Assembly: GCA_963662155.1 (NCBI GenBank)
Contig: OY759262.1
Span: forward strand, 15,569,282 to 15,633,281
Reading direction: 5' to 3'
DNA: 64,000 nt
Origin: Lamellibrachia columna
Lineage: Eukaryota; Annelida; Polychaeta; Sabellida; Siboglinidae
The position numbers were made by a program, and so were the translations under genes. Positions within the stretch are counted from its first letter, which is position 1, and every line of letters begins with the position of its first letter. Below are positions 21,690 to 33,500 of this stretch, piece by piece. Under the pieces are notes generated by a model. That model did not search any database. It was not told where the DNA came from and saw only the letters and a program-made list of their open reading frames with translations.

Positions 21690-21963
21690 CATCTTTAGAA
21701 GCATTGGGTCACGCCCCCTTTGGCTTAATTTTTTTTATTTTTCATAGCGCTTCTACATGATGGTATGGTAAACTAATAAGTGGCTAAGCTTGGTCCCCCC
21801 CACTTGGTCCCCCCTTGGCCTCCCCCCACTTGGTCCCCCTGGCCTCCCCCCCCTTGGCCTCCCCCCCCACTTAGTCCCCCCTTGGCCTCCCCCACTTGGC
21901 CTCCCCCCCACTTGGCCTTCCCCCACTTGGCCTCCCCTTTGATAAATCCTAGATACGCCACTG
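21690..21963. mobile_element. MITE-like element with expanded C-rich minisatellite
   Basis: On the minus strand the element begins cagtggcgtatctaggattt, a typical DNA-transposon end. Copies of a ggcctccccccacttggtcc-like unit follow on the plus strand (about 21785-21945). A matching but much shorter version is at about 24263-24440 in the other duplication unit, so the array expanded after the duplication. Proline/tryptophan-rich frames across it are artefacts of the repeat. Confidence 0.6.
21734..21739 (-). promoter_or_regulatory. Candidate polyadenylation signal, cassette b
   Basis: AATAAA on the minus strand (TTTATT on plus), about 320 nt after the cassette b stop. It lies inside the mobile-element-like sequence that ends in the TIR-like tacgccactg, so it may have been supplied by that insertion. 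Confidence 0.4.
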
Positions 21964-22061
21964 CTTATCATGTCCTGTTCATGGTTGCATCTGGCATGTT
22001 ACACTGTCTTCCTATGAACATATAGACATTAATGTAAGGATTTATCTTAAGCAAAGAGCAA

Positions 22062-23678
22062 CTACAAATGAAAATCTGAAATAATTTTTAAAGCGTCTTT
22101 CCGTTTTAAACTTGTCAAATCTTTCTTGAATTCTCTGAGTGTGTAGTTGAAAAATTCAGGAAGTTGAAGCATTGCTAACAGCGGATCCCGTTCACGCTGG
22201 TCCAGAAAAATGATCTTTTCATGGGTGACACCATATTTGTCTGCGATGTGCTTCCAATTGCAAATCAATGGCATCTCTGGTACTAGACACGTACTGAGCT
22301 CTGTCAGAAGCTTACGGTTGAGATCTTTCACCTTTTTCATGTCCGTAGAGGTTTGGGGTAAAGGAGGCACGGATCTGGGAACGTGAACGCCCAATGGTGC
22401 AGACATAGCTCTACCACTGCCGGGAACCATAACTAGGAAAGAAAGGAGAATCAGTAAGGGATGATGAACACACAACAGGATTATGCTTTAACTATTTAAA
22501 GAGAAACAGTCATGGTTTTTGGTTTATGCACCTATTATAAGAGTTAAAACAACCATTTGCAACTACAATTAAGAATATCATGCCAGCAATTTGCTAGAAA
22601 AACCTTGTTGAACACGCATCTCAATTTCATGGACCGCACCACACTGTTAAATAACCCTACATCACGAGTGTGAAAGAATAGCAAAATTTGCTTGCCAAAT
22701 GAAAATATATTTGTATATTCCTATATTTGCTGATAAGATATGGCTATGCTGAACTTATATAACATATTTTGGCCTTTGTTTACTAAACTAGTCCTCTTTC
22801 TGGCAAAATAAATGTTTGAGACTGCGTTGGTTCTGTGTATGCCGGCCTCCCTTAGTATGTCACAATAGTCTAGGTTATCTGATTTTCATAGAACTGCGCA
22901 TGCACTTGGCAGTCGAACTGGTTAACATGTCAGCGCTTAGTCAGCTGGAGAAATGACTGGAGCCTCCCACTTTTAGAACATATTCCAAGTTAAACCAATG
23001 GCGTGATATTCTTGATTTTAGTTGCACATGGTTAGTTTTTATTATCTCTCTTATTTATTATCTCTGCACAAAACACAACTTTTTTAATACTTATTAAAGA
23101 GTTGACCAAATATCTTAAAACTTGATAGCGTTTATATAATGCACTCCTTTGGGGATGATCCCAAAACACTGATGTACGACACTACATGTCCGATGCCATT
23201 TAACCTCAGATCCTCCCTCCCTCATGAACCGAATTATATCAACCAGTGGCAACCCATGTGAATGTCCTCATCCAACGCTGTAACCATACTGCTCATGTTC
23301 AGCAGTCATAACACAAAACTGCCTGTATGCGCTCAACGTCCGCACCCTTATGTAGGTACTGTGATCAGAAAATAGACAGTGATCTGAAAAAAATACATGT
23401 ATGTACAATGCTAAATGAAATTTATTTTGTTTAGTGTCGAATGTCTGTGTTTTGAGATCATTTGCATACATGAACACCTTTGTTAGATCAGATTCATTAC
23501 AAACAGCAACAACAAATAAGCATTATAATAAAGATGTAGTGCAACATTTCTGTGCACTACTCATTAAAACACATTAAAAAGTAAATAATCTATTTATAAA
23601 ACATTCTTCTAGTTTGGTGGAATTAAGATTACCTCGTTCGTGCGGTTGATTGTTGGCAGGTAATTCCAGTTGTAGACA
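22062..23678 (-). CDS. Death-domain cassette b (alternative last two exons)
   Basis: Exon 5b is 23678-23633 (46 nt, phase 0 in, phase 1 out; CLQLELPANNQPHER). Exon 6b is 22432-22062, from acceptor tttcctag to the stop. Exon 6b encodes a Pro-rich linker and a death domain with NWKHIADKYGVTHEKI and DQRERDPLLAML, the W and acidic DP pattern of death-fold helices 2 to 4. Splice sites and phases equal those of cassette a, so exon 4 (33924-33878) could splice to 5b instead of 5a. About 21 of 122 residues in exon 6b differ from 6a, including Arg for Trp after DQRE and Phe for Cys near the C-terminus, with no stop or frameshift. That suggests it is still used. It could instead be a partial gene copy without its own promoter. 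Confidence 0.75.
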
Positions 23679-23714
23679 CTGCAAGTCAAATATATTGTAC
23701 TTGATGAAATGGAC

Positions 23715-23717
<3 letters not shown>

Positions 23718-23774
<57 letters not shown>

Positions 23775-23797
23775 TATAATATATATATATATATATG
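23718..23797. repeat. (TA)n microsatellite
   Basis: About 80 bases of almost pure alternating TA lie just upstream (minus-strand sense) of exon 5b. The corresponding place in unit 2 (about 33375-33388) has only actatacacatacatatg, so the array grew in unit 1 alone. Confidence 0.95.
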
Positions 23798-24315
23798 ATA
23801 CATAGGTGTGTTCATTATCATATGAAGTGGATATCTGTTTTACAATTTTGCCTTCTTTTGTGAAATTAAAATAAGGATTATTATTATTACTTTACACTGA
23901 GACCCGATTGTTAAACCAGTCACAAAGGTATGGATAAATACAAATGTTCGTGACACTATCTTGGCATGCATACTGCATTGCTAGTAGCAAAATGGACAGT
24001 GTCACAAGTTGACATTTCATGAACTCTCAGTACATGAAAATGCATAATCTCACATAGAAATGATTGTGTATGAATGAACAGTTCATTTAGAATTAAAAAT
24101 GCCAACCCATTTGAAATTGAAAAACAACTGCAACATTCAAAGGCAGCAAGAAAAAGAGATGAATTTATGTATAACATTTATTATAGAAAAGTGATTACTA
24201 GAAAACTATATGTTTGAGGATCTGGCGAGTACATCCTTGGGTGTCATAAACTGCATCTACACTGACATCTTTAGAAGAGGGGTGCATTGGGTCACGCCCC
24301 CTTTGGCTTAATTGT

Positions 24316-24321
24316 TTTATT
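24316..24321 (-). promoter_or_regulatory. Candidate polyadenylation signal, cassette a
   Basis: AATAAA on the minus strand, about 215 nt after the cassette a stop. It is the counterpart of the signal at 21734-21739. Its presence in both units supports each cassette being able to end a transcript. Confidence 0.4.
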
Positions 24322-24535
24322 TTTCGTAGCGCTACTACAGGATGGCATGGTAAACTAATGAGTGGCTAAGCTTGGTCCCCCCACTTGGCCTCCCCCCACT
24401 TGGCCTCGCCCTTTGAGAAATTCTAGATACGCCACTGCTTATCATGTCCTGTTCATGGTTGCATCTGGCATGTTACACTGTCTTCCTATGAACATATAGA
24501 CATTAATGTAAGGATTTATCTTAAGCAAAGAGCAA

Positions 24536-27500
24536 CTACAAATGAAAATTTGAAATAATTTTTAAAGCATCTTTCCGTTCTAAACTTGTCAAATCTTTCT
24601 TGCATTTTCCGAGTGTGTAGTTGAAAAATTCAGGACGTTGAAGCATTGCTAACAGCGGATCCCATTCACGCTGGTCCAGAAAAGTGATCTTTTCATGGGT
24701 GACACCATATTTGTCTGCGATGTGCTTCCAATTGCGAACCAATGGCACCTCTGGTACTAGACACATATTGAGGTTTGTCACAAGCTCATGGTTGAAATCT
24801 TTCACCTTTTTCAAGTCCGTAGAGGTTTGGGGTAAAGGAGGCACAGATCTGGGAACGTGAATGCCCAATGGTGCAGACACAGCTCTACCACTGCCGGGAA
24901 CCATAACTAGGAAAGAAAGGAGAATCAGTAAGGGATGATGAACACACAACAGGATTATGCTTTAACTATTAAAAGAGAAACAGTCATGGTTTTGGGTTTA
25001 TGCACCTATTATAAGAGTTAAAACTTAACCATTTGCAACTACAAATAAGAATATCACGCCAAAGGCAAATTTGAAGATAAAATTGCGTTTATTACAGTTT
25101 AACTACTAAAATTATACAAAACCAAATTTCTCAGTCCTTGCACAATTTGCACTACTGATCTAACTTCGGTACCTCATCAAAGTATAAAATGTCAACTGAT
25201 AGTTCAAAATAGAACCAAAAGCAAGAGCGTTAAGAACAACAATAAAATGTGAAAGAACAGATGACATTAAACACAATAATAAAGACGACTCAAAATAAGA
25301 CTTAAAAGACGACTTAAAAGACGACTGGCCACAATCAGGAGTGGGCCAGGACTTGCGTTCGCCTATACAAATACAAAATTGAACAAGTAAGCTATTTGCA
25401 TATCATAGTGTCCAGTGTAAGATGACACCTCAACATCTGTTAAATACCATAGTTCCAACACATTGGTGTTGTTCACAATATTGTCTGTAAAATACCTGTT
25501 ATCTTATTCAGTACTAATATATAATCATACTTGTATGTATTAATGTAATATTAGTCAACAATGTTGTCAATTTCACATGTGCATGCCCTGACTAGCCTAG
25601 CTGTCATTCCACTGTTGTTTACAAGCAAGTCTTGGACACTGCTCAACTTACAGGTCTCTGGAGAATACTCAAGATCAGCCCTCTCCCAGACACCTCCTAG
25701 AGCAATTAATCAATGTAACTTCAAAGGGAGAGAGGGTACCAGACTGATCCTGGCTTAACTGTAGGGACAGTTACATAATACCTATATACATGCACAATTT
25801 ATGCTTGCACCATGTCTATCACATCTTATAACATATTAACTATAACAGTAGCACCACTAAGCATGATCAAAACTGAACTTTCTAAAGGGATCTGTACATT
25901 TACCAGCTACTGACTGCAAGTGATCAAAATCTCATTAAGCCCTGTTGGGCATTCTTACCTAAGGTCCAACGACCACTTATTCTTGATCTTCCAGACATTA
26001 GTAATCAAAGTCACCACTAAGTAATTATAACTGATAAAGTAAATGCCTTGACATAAACAGATGGACAATTCTTTATCACACAGTATGATACAATAATAAT
26101 TTGAAAACATTGCTTAATAAGGTAGAAAACATAATTTAGGGACTTACCAAAACAGAGTTGTCATTAACTATAGAATCACACCTGGCCCACTGGGGCAGGG
26201 CCCCTTCCACTGACCACACGTGACCCCGTCTCTAGGGTAAAATTTATGTTTAAACAACTGAATTATTAGTAATAAGACCAACTACCTACACAGTAAATAC
26301 AACTAATTACAGGACAAATAATCATAGCAATAATAGTTCACTAACTATATTCTCTAAATTACATTACATTACCCTGGGTGCTGCTATCATGTGGTGGGTA
26401 ACTAAACTAATCGAACCGAAAAGTGACTATGTCACATCCACCCCACTTTTGTTAACATTGCCTTAATGTTAACTAAACACAAGTAACGTTAATTCTAGTG
26501 TCCATTCAAAGCCGAACGTGGCTCTCTAAAACGGTTCGAATGCCATCCTGCCGTTGTTCGTGACGATCACCGCACTGTTGTAATGTCCTCGTGTGATCTT
26601 TCTGCCTCAGAGGTGTCTGTCGTTACCTCACAGCCGTCGTTGATCGGACTGTCACTGCTGTCATCACTGCTGCTCACGCGTTCCAGTGGTTGTGGAAATG
26701 GACTTCGTATTGTGCATCTCCACTGCAACCGCTCGTCGTCGGATAATTCCTCATGTCGCTCAGGGTCTACTGTCTTCTCACCAGTAAGGCAGGGCAGCTT
26801 CCGCCTCGTTGTTGTTTCTGGTTGGGGACACAGTCGAAGATCCACCCGATTCACAGTTCACAATTCTCCAAACCCGTCAGCTGGTTCGATCACGTACACG
26901 TCGTTCTTTCCCTTTCTCGCAACAACTTTGTATACTTTTCCTTCCCAAACATCTTGGATTTTGTTACGACCTCGAATGTCACGTTTTCTACGGTACACTC
27001 GTTGTCCAAATGACAAGGGAAGATCACGTGCCTTGCGGTCGTAGTGTTTCTTACGGCTATCAGCTTCGTGTACCAGCTGTCTTCATGCAAGTTGATAGGC
27101 TTCTTGCAATCGTTGTTGGTGACGGGAAACCCAGTCACTTGGTTCTACCTCCAGCAGTAGGTCGATTGGTTGTCTAGAATCTCTGCCAAACATCAGGTAG
27201 AATGGTGCGTATCCCGTGCTGGAATGTGGAGTCAGATTGTAGGCATTGACCACTTTATGTACATGCTCAGCCCACCTTCTCTTCTTCTTCTCTGATAATG
27301 TTCTCAGTAGATCATGCAGTGTCCGGTTAAACCGCTCGCATTGGCCATTTCCTGCTGGATGGTAGGGAGTAGAATGAAAACGCTGAATTCCATATAGTTT
27401 GCAAAGTTCACTTATTAGCACTGAATCGAAGTTGCACTCATTGTCGCTGTGTATCCTCTGCGGAATACCATAAGGTTCAAACCATTGTGTAACCAGTGCC

Positions 27501-30500
27501 TTGGCTACTGTCTCTGCTTTCTGGTTTCGGGTTACTACTGCAACTGTGAATTTTGTAAAGACATCGGTGATTATGAGTACATTTTCCCGACCATCTGACG
27601 AGGGCTCTAATACTATGTAATCGATGGCGACCACCTCTAGGGATCGTGTAGCAATGAGCCTGCCCAGTGGTGTTCTCATTTTCTTTGCGGGAAATTTACC
27701 AAGCGTACAACGCTCACACAGATTAATCCATGTTTGTACATCTTTGTGTAACGTCGGCCAGTAGCAGCGTGCTCTTACCAGTTTCTCTGTTCTCTCCACT
27801 CCTTGGTGACCTTGTTTGTTGTGCAAACTTTCTAGTACGCTATCTTGCAAACATCTTAGCAGCAACAATTGATCAATTTCGCCAACTTTAGAGTCTAGCA
27901 CGCGCTGGTAGAGAACTCCATTTGTTTCCACAATGTGATCCCATTGGCGTACCAACTGGATCACTTTTGCTGTCTCAGATGATTTCTCGTCCATCGTCGG
28001 GCGTCTTCCTATCTTCCGGTAATAGATGAGTCTACCAATGGTGGAATCAGCAGCCTGTAATTCTCCCATTGCCTCTTTCGGCAGTCCTGGCAATGTTGTT
28101 GTCGCCTGTTCTGCGGGATCTGTATTTACCTTGCATTCACAACACTTAGCAATCTCGCGATTGGCGGATTCCTCCATCACCGCTACCCTCAGATTCACTG
28201 GCAAGTGAGACGTCTGTGTGACCATTGCAAGGCTAGCTTCGACAGTGGGGATGTTGATGCATGCCTTGTTGCATTCACTAAGGCGTGACAATCCGTCAGC
28301 ATTAGCATTACAGCGACCAGGGCGGTACCGTATGTCGAAGTTGAATGGTGCCAAAGACGCAGCCCATCTTTGCTCAACAGCTATCAGCTTTACTTTCTTG
28401 TTCAGGTACGTCAGTGGATTGTTGTCCGTGTAAACAGTGAATGTTCCACCAAGCAGGTAATCGCGGAACTTTTCGGTCACAGCCCATTTGAAGGCTAGTG
28501 TCTCCAATCTCATTGCAGAGTAGTTGACATCATTCTTCTCAGCACCCCGTAAACTACGACTAGCATATGCTATCACACGCAGTTTTCCATCTTGTATCTG
28601 GCTTAGGACAGCTCCCAGCCCCTTGTCACATGCATCTGTCTCAACAATGAATGGCAGATTATAGTCGGCGAATCCTAGTATTGGTGTTGTCGTCAGTGCT
28701 GTCTTTGAATGCTGTTTCACATTCGTCAGTCCAACATTTCTCTAGCAAGCATCAGTTACCACTCGGTGTAGTGGACTCGCGATTTGCGTGAAATTAGGTA
28801 CGTATCTTCGGTAGTAGGAAGCAAAGCCAAGGAATGATCGTAAGTCCTTGAGAGTTTTCGGGACAGGCCACTTCTCGACGACTGCTATCTTGGACGGATC
28901 CATTGCTACTCCGTCAGCACCGATCAGGTGACCTAATTACAGCACTTCCTTCTTAAAGAAGTTGCACTTCTTCAGCTCCAGTTTCAATCTGAACTGTCGT
29001 AACTTGGTGAATACTGCATCCAGCCTCTTCAGGTGTTCTTCGATACTTTTTGAGAAGATGACAATGTCATCTAAGTAGACCAGTAATATTTCAAACATCT
29101 CAGCACTGAAGGTCATTTGCATGAGGCGCTGGAACGTTGCAGCGGCACTGCATAAGCCGTATGGCATTTGGGTGAATTCATATAGACCGAATGGTGTTGT
29201 AAATGCCATTTTGTGCTGGTCATCTGGTTCCATCTGCACCTGGTTATACGCTGATTGTAGATCCAGCGTTGTAAAGTACTGTGCACCTGTCATTGCGTCT
29301 AATGACTCCACGATTCTTGGAAGTGGATGATCATCTTTGATTGTCTTGTTGTTAAGTGCTCTGTAGTCAATGCACATTCTTAGATCTCCGTTCTTCTTTC
29401 ATACTAGTACAATTGCACTAGCATGGTTGCTCTTACTAGGTACAATCGTTCCGTTTCTCATCAGCTTCTCCATGTGTTCCTTCACCTCCTGCAGTTGTGT
29501 TGGGGGGATTCTCCGGTATGGCTGAACAACAGGAATGTCGTCTGTGGTTCGTATGTTGTGTTTCACTGCTGTGGTGCAACCAAGGTCATCAGAAGAACTG
29601 AAGAACAAAGAGTTTCCTTATTTGTATCATCTCATCAGGTGTTCCTTGAAATCCTGACAGGTGTAGGCTTGCTAAGATGTCCTGAACATCTACTTCTGCA
29701 GTCGGTGTGACTTTGTCTTCCATTGGAGTGCTGATGGTAATTGCATTTGCTGAGACCTCCACTCTCATCCCTTGGGAAGGCGTAGCAGGTCGTAACAGCC
29801 CAATCCATGTCCGTGGTTGCAGTTTGCCATCGACGTTCGACCCATTGACAACCTTCACGTAGAAATACGATCCTTCGACCAACGTATTAACTACTACCAG
29901 ATTTCCTGGTATGGGTGTCGACAAAGGTTCGACCAGCATGGAGTCCATACTCCCGCGTCCTCTTGCTTTAACGTTCACGTACGAATTGGCTGGTACTCTA
30001 ATTGGACAATGACCTGCTACCCTGGCAAAGCTGACTGCTTCTCTTGTTGGCCTGTAGGCCTCAGTTTTCATGCCGTTTAGCATGTTCTTCAAAACTGGCA
30101 CCTGCATCAGAACATTTGTTCCCAGAAGACCATTTACTTCATGGCTTGCAAGGTCTGTTGAGTCCTTTACTATCAGTACCCCTCTCTTCAGAACATGTAT
30201 GCCGCAAACTTCCATATCTATCTCGATATATCCTGTGTAAGGTATTTCAATTCCATTTGCTGCTCTGATGACCAACCAACTCTTGGGATCCATCACATCA
30301 GCAGCCAATGTTTTCAAATGTTCTTTGAAGAAACTTTCAGTGACAGTTGTCACTTGACTGCCGGTGTCCATCAAACATACCACTGGAATGCCTCCCATCT
30401 TCACTTCTAGTGTTGGTGCATGACCAACCAGACATTCTAAGCTGTCATTGTCAGATCTTACAGAACCAGTCACTCCCTTCTCCACCACTCGGCCCGTAGT

Positions 30501-33500
30501 AGTGGAGCAAACTAGTTTGACGTCTGCTGACCACATCTCACCTTCACCTGTGCGTCCTTGAATGCGGAACATTCTCTTTGATGGTGACCCAGCTTTCCAC
30601 AGAAGTAGCAAGTCCCTATCCCCTTGCCGTCTCCAGCAGAGCGACACTCTCTGGCCATATGTCCAGGTTTCCGATATTTGAAGCATATTCCTGCGCTGCG
30701 CATCCTGCTCAATGGACCTCTCTGTGTTCCACTAGCTAGCTGACGTAGCTCCTCTTGGTTCTTAGCCAACTCTTGCTGTGCAATTCCTTCGATGAGGGTT
30801 TGCTGTTTGGCCATCATCTCTGTGAGCATCTTCATCATCTGATCGCTGTGAGGTTGCTGCGGCAGAGATTGCATCAATTTCGCGTCTACTATCTGCGAAG
30901 AAGTCCGTACTTTCTTCTTGGTTTCCGTCTCTGTTGACCACTGTATCGCTGTCTCCCTGCAGGTGATGAATGTACTCTCAGGCTCATTTGCCACCTGCTT
31001 CTTCAGTTCCCATCTCAGATATGGCTTGCGCACATTTTCAATTAGCTGATCTCTGAGCATTGTGTCTCGGTCGACCACATGATCTGGGGACGCGTTTTCG
31101 AGTCGGTCTATCAGTTGAACGAGCTGGTGAGAATACTCTGTGATGGTCTCACTCTCCATCTGTTTCCTTTCGTGGAAATGTCTTAGCAACTGGGAAGCAC
31201 TTGCCTGTCGCCAAACGTCTCACGAAGATTTTTGAAAAGGGCATCTGCATCGTTTAACTGGTCAGCAGGTCAACATCTAACTTCCCGTCGTGCTGGTCCT
31301 TCAAGATGGGACAATAGATATTCTGCTGCTTCTTTTCCTGTCAGACCCTGCGCACTTATCATGGCATGTGCATCCTCTATCCACTCAGTGACTGTTTCTG
31401 CTCCTGACCCCGAGAAGTTTTGGAGTCGTCGCTCACGCTGTACAACCACAGTCACTGGTGCTGAGGCACTCTCTTTTTGCTCCAGCAAATTTTTCAGTTG
31501 CTGACGCATCGTTTCTAGCTCATCGCGCACTTCTTCGATATGCTCCTGGTCCATACTCTTTAACCTGGGTGGCCAGTCGTCTTATCAAATTAACTTAAAA
31601 TTTCGGTCCTGCCTATAATTTTTTGAGTTAAAAGGCCTATCCTGCTTCTGACACCATAAATGTAGGCTGTGGGTGGTAAGCTTATGCCTAAATTAAGAAT
31701 AGACCACTGTAAGGCAAATTTCAAGATAAAATTGCGTTTATTACAGTTTAACTACTAAAATTATACAAAACCAAATTTCTCAGTCCTTGCACAATTTGCA
31801 CTACTGATCTAACTTCGATACCTCATCAAAGTATAAAATGTCAACCGAAAGTTCAAAATAGAACCAAAAGCAAGAGCGTTAAGAACAACAATAAAAGGTG
31901 AAAGAACAGATGACATTAAACACAATAATAAAGGCCACAATCGGGAGTGGGCCAGGACTTGCGTTCGTCAAAACAGAGTTGTCATTAACTGTAGAATCAC
32001 GCCTGGCCCACTGGAGCAGGGCCCCTTCCACTGACCACACGTGACCCCTGTCTCTAGGGTAAAATTTATGTTTAAACAACTGAATTATTAGTAATAAGAC
32101 CAACTACCTACACAGTAAATACAACTAATTACAGGACAAATAGTCATAGCAATAATAGTTCACTAACTATATTCTCTAAATTACATTACATTACTCTGGG
32201 TGCTGCTATCATGTGGTGGGTAACTAAACTAATCGAACCGACAAGTGACTATGTCACATACATCTTAATTTCATGGGCCGCACCATACTGTTAGATAACA
32301 CTACGTCACGAGTGTGAAAGAACAGCAAAATTTGCTTGCCAAATGAAAATATATTTGCATACACCTATTCCTACATTTGCCGATACGATTTGGCTATGCT
32401 GAACTTATATAACATATTTTGGCCTTTGTTTACTAAACTAGTCCTCTGTCTGGCAAAATAAATGTTTGTTTGAGACTGCGTTGGTTCTGTGTATGCCGGC
32501 CTCCCTTAGTACATCACAATAGTCTAGGTTATCTGATTTTCATAGAACTGCGCATGCGCTTAGCAGTCGAACTGGTTAACATGTCAGCGCTCAGTCAGCT
32601 GGAAAAATGACTGGAATCTCTCACTTTTAGAACACATTCTGAGTTAAACCAGTGGCGTGATATTCTTGATTTTAGTTGCACATGGTTAGTTTTTATTATC
32701 TCTCGTTTATTTATTATTTCTGCACAAAACACATAACTTTTTTATACTTATTGAAGAGCTGACCAAATATCTTAAAACTTGATAGCGTTTATATAATGCA
32801 CTCCTTTGGGGATGATCCCAAAACACTGATGTACTACACTACATGTTCGATGCCATTTAACCTCAGATCCTCCCTCCTGCATGAACCAAATTATATCAAC
32901 CAGTGGCAACCCATGATAATGTCCTCATTCAATGCTGTAACCATGCTGCTCATATTCAGCAGTCATAACACAAAACTGCCTGTATGCGCTCAATGTCCGC
33001 ACCCTTATGTAGATACTGTGATAAAAAAATAGACAGTGATCTAAAAAAAATGTATGTACAACGCTAAATGAAACCTATTTTATTTAGTGTCGAACGTCTG
33101 TGTTTTGAGATCATTTGCATACATGAACACCTTTGTCAGATCAGATTCATTACAAACATAGCAACAACAAATAAGCACTATAATAAAGATGTAGTGCAAC
33201 ATTTCTGTGCACTACTCATTAAAACACATTAAAAAGTAAATAATCTATTTATAAAACATTCTTCTAGTTTGGTGGAATTAAGATTACCTGGTTCATGCGG
33301 TTGATTGTTGATAGATGATTCGAATTGTCGACACTGCAAGTCAAATATATTGTACTTGATGAAATGGACCACTATACACATACATATGACACATAGTGTT
33401 CTTTATCAAATGAAGTGGATATCTGTTTTACAATTTTTCCTTCTTTTGCGAAGTTCAAGCTAAAATAAGGATTGTTATTATTTTACACCGAGACCCGATT

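Larger units (their letters stand above)
21687..24233 (-). repeat. Tandem duplication unit 1 (death-domain cassette b)
   Basis: This block of about 2.5 kb is repeated at 24263-33829, where the gypsy element interrupts it. Matching landmarks, in order: tgacatctttagaag; the C-rich element; the death-domain exon; ctcaatttcatgg..cgcacca; cctttggggatgatccc; the 46-nt exon; and gttcgtgacac..tcttggcatg. The end matches at gagtacatc (24225-24233 against 33821-33829). Divergence is moderate in both introns and exons, so the duplication is not recent. Confidence 0.9.
25062..32258 (-). mobile_element. Defective Ty3/gypsy-type LTR retrotransposon
   Basis: A complete-length but broken element in minus orientation: 5' LTR 31661-32258, primer-binding site, gag, protease, reverse transcriptase, RNase H, integrase, polypurine tract, 3' LTR 25062-26436. 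The RT-RNase H-integrase order defines the gypsy group. No env-like frame is seen. Stops and frameshifts occur in gag, before RT, within RT, between RT and RNase H, and near the integrase C-terminus, so it cannot produce its own proteins. It sits in intron 5 of the death-domain gene in the same orientation as the gene, so its LTR signals could act on that transcript. Confidence 0.95.

Noticed and set aside
21780..22025. Proline/tryptophan-rich open frame
   Set aside because: It is a translation of the C-rich minisatellite inside a MITE-like element. The other duplication unit has only a short version with no such frame.
22433..22475. Hydrophobic N-terminus (MCVHHPLLILLSFL) of the death-domain frame
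   Set aside because: It is intron sequence. A strong acceptor (ctttctttcctag) removes it, and splicing from exon 5 gives a continuous frame. The same holds for 24907-24949.
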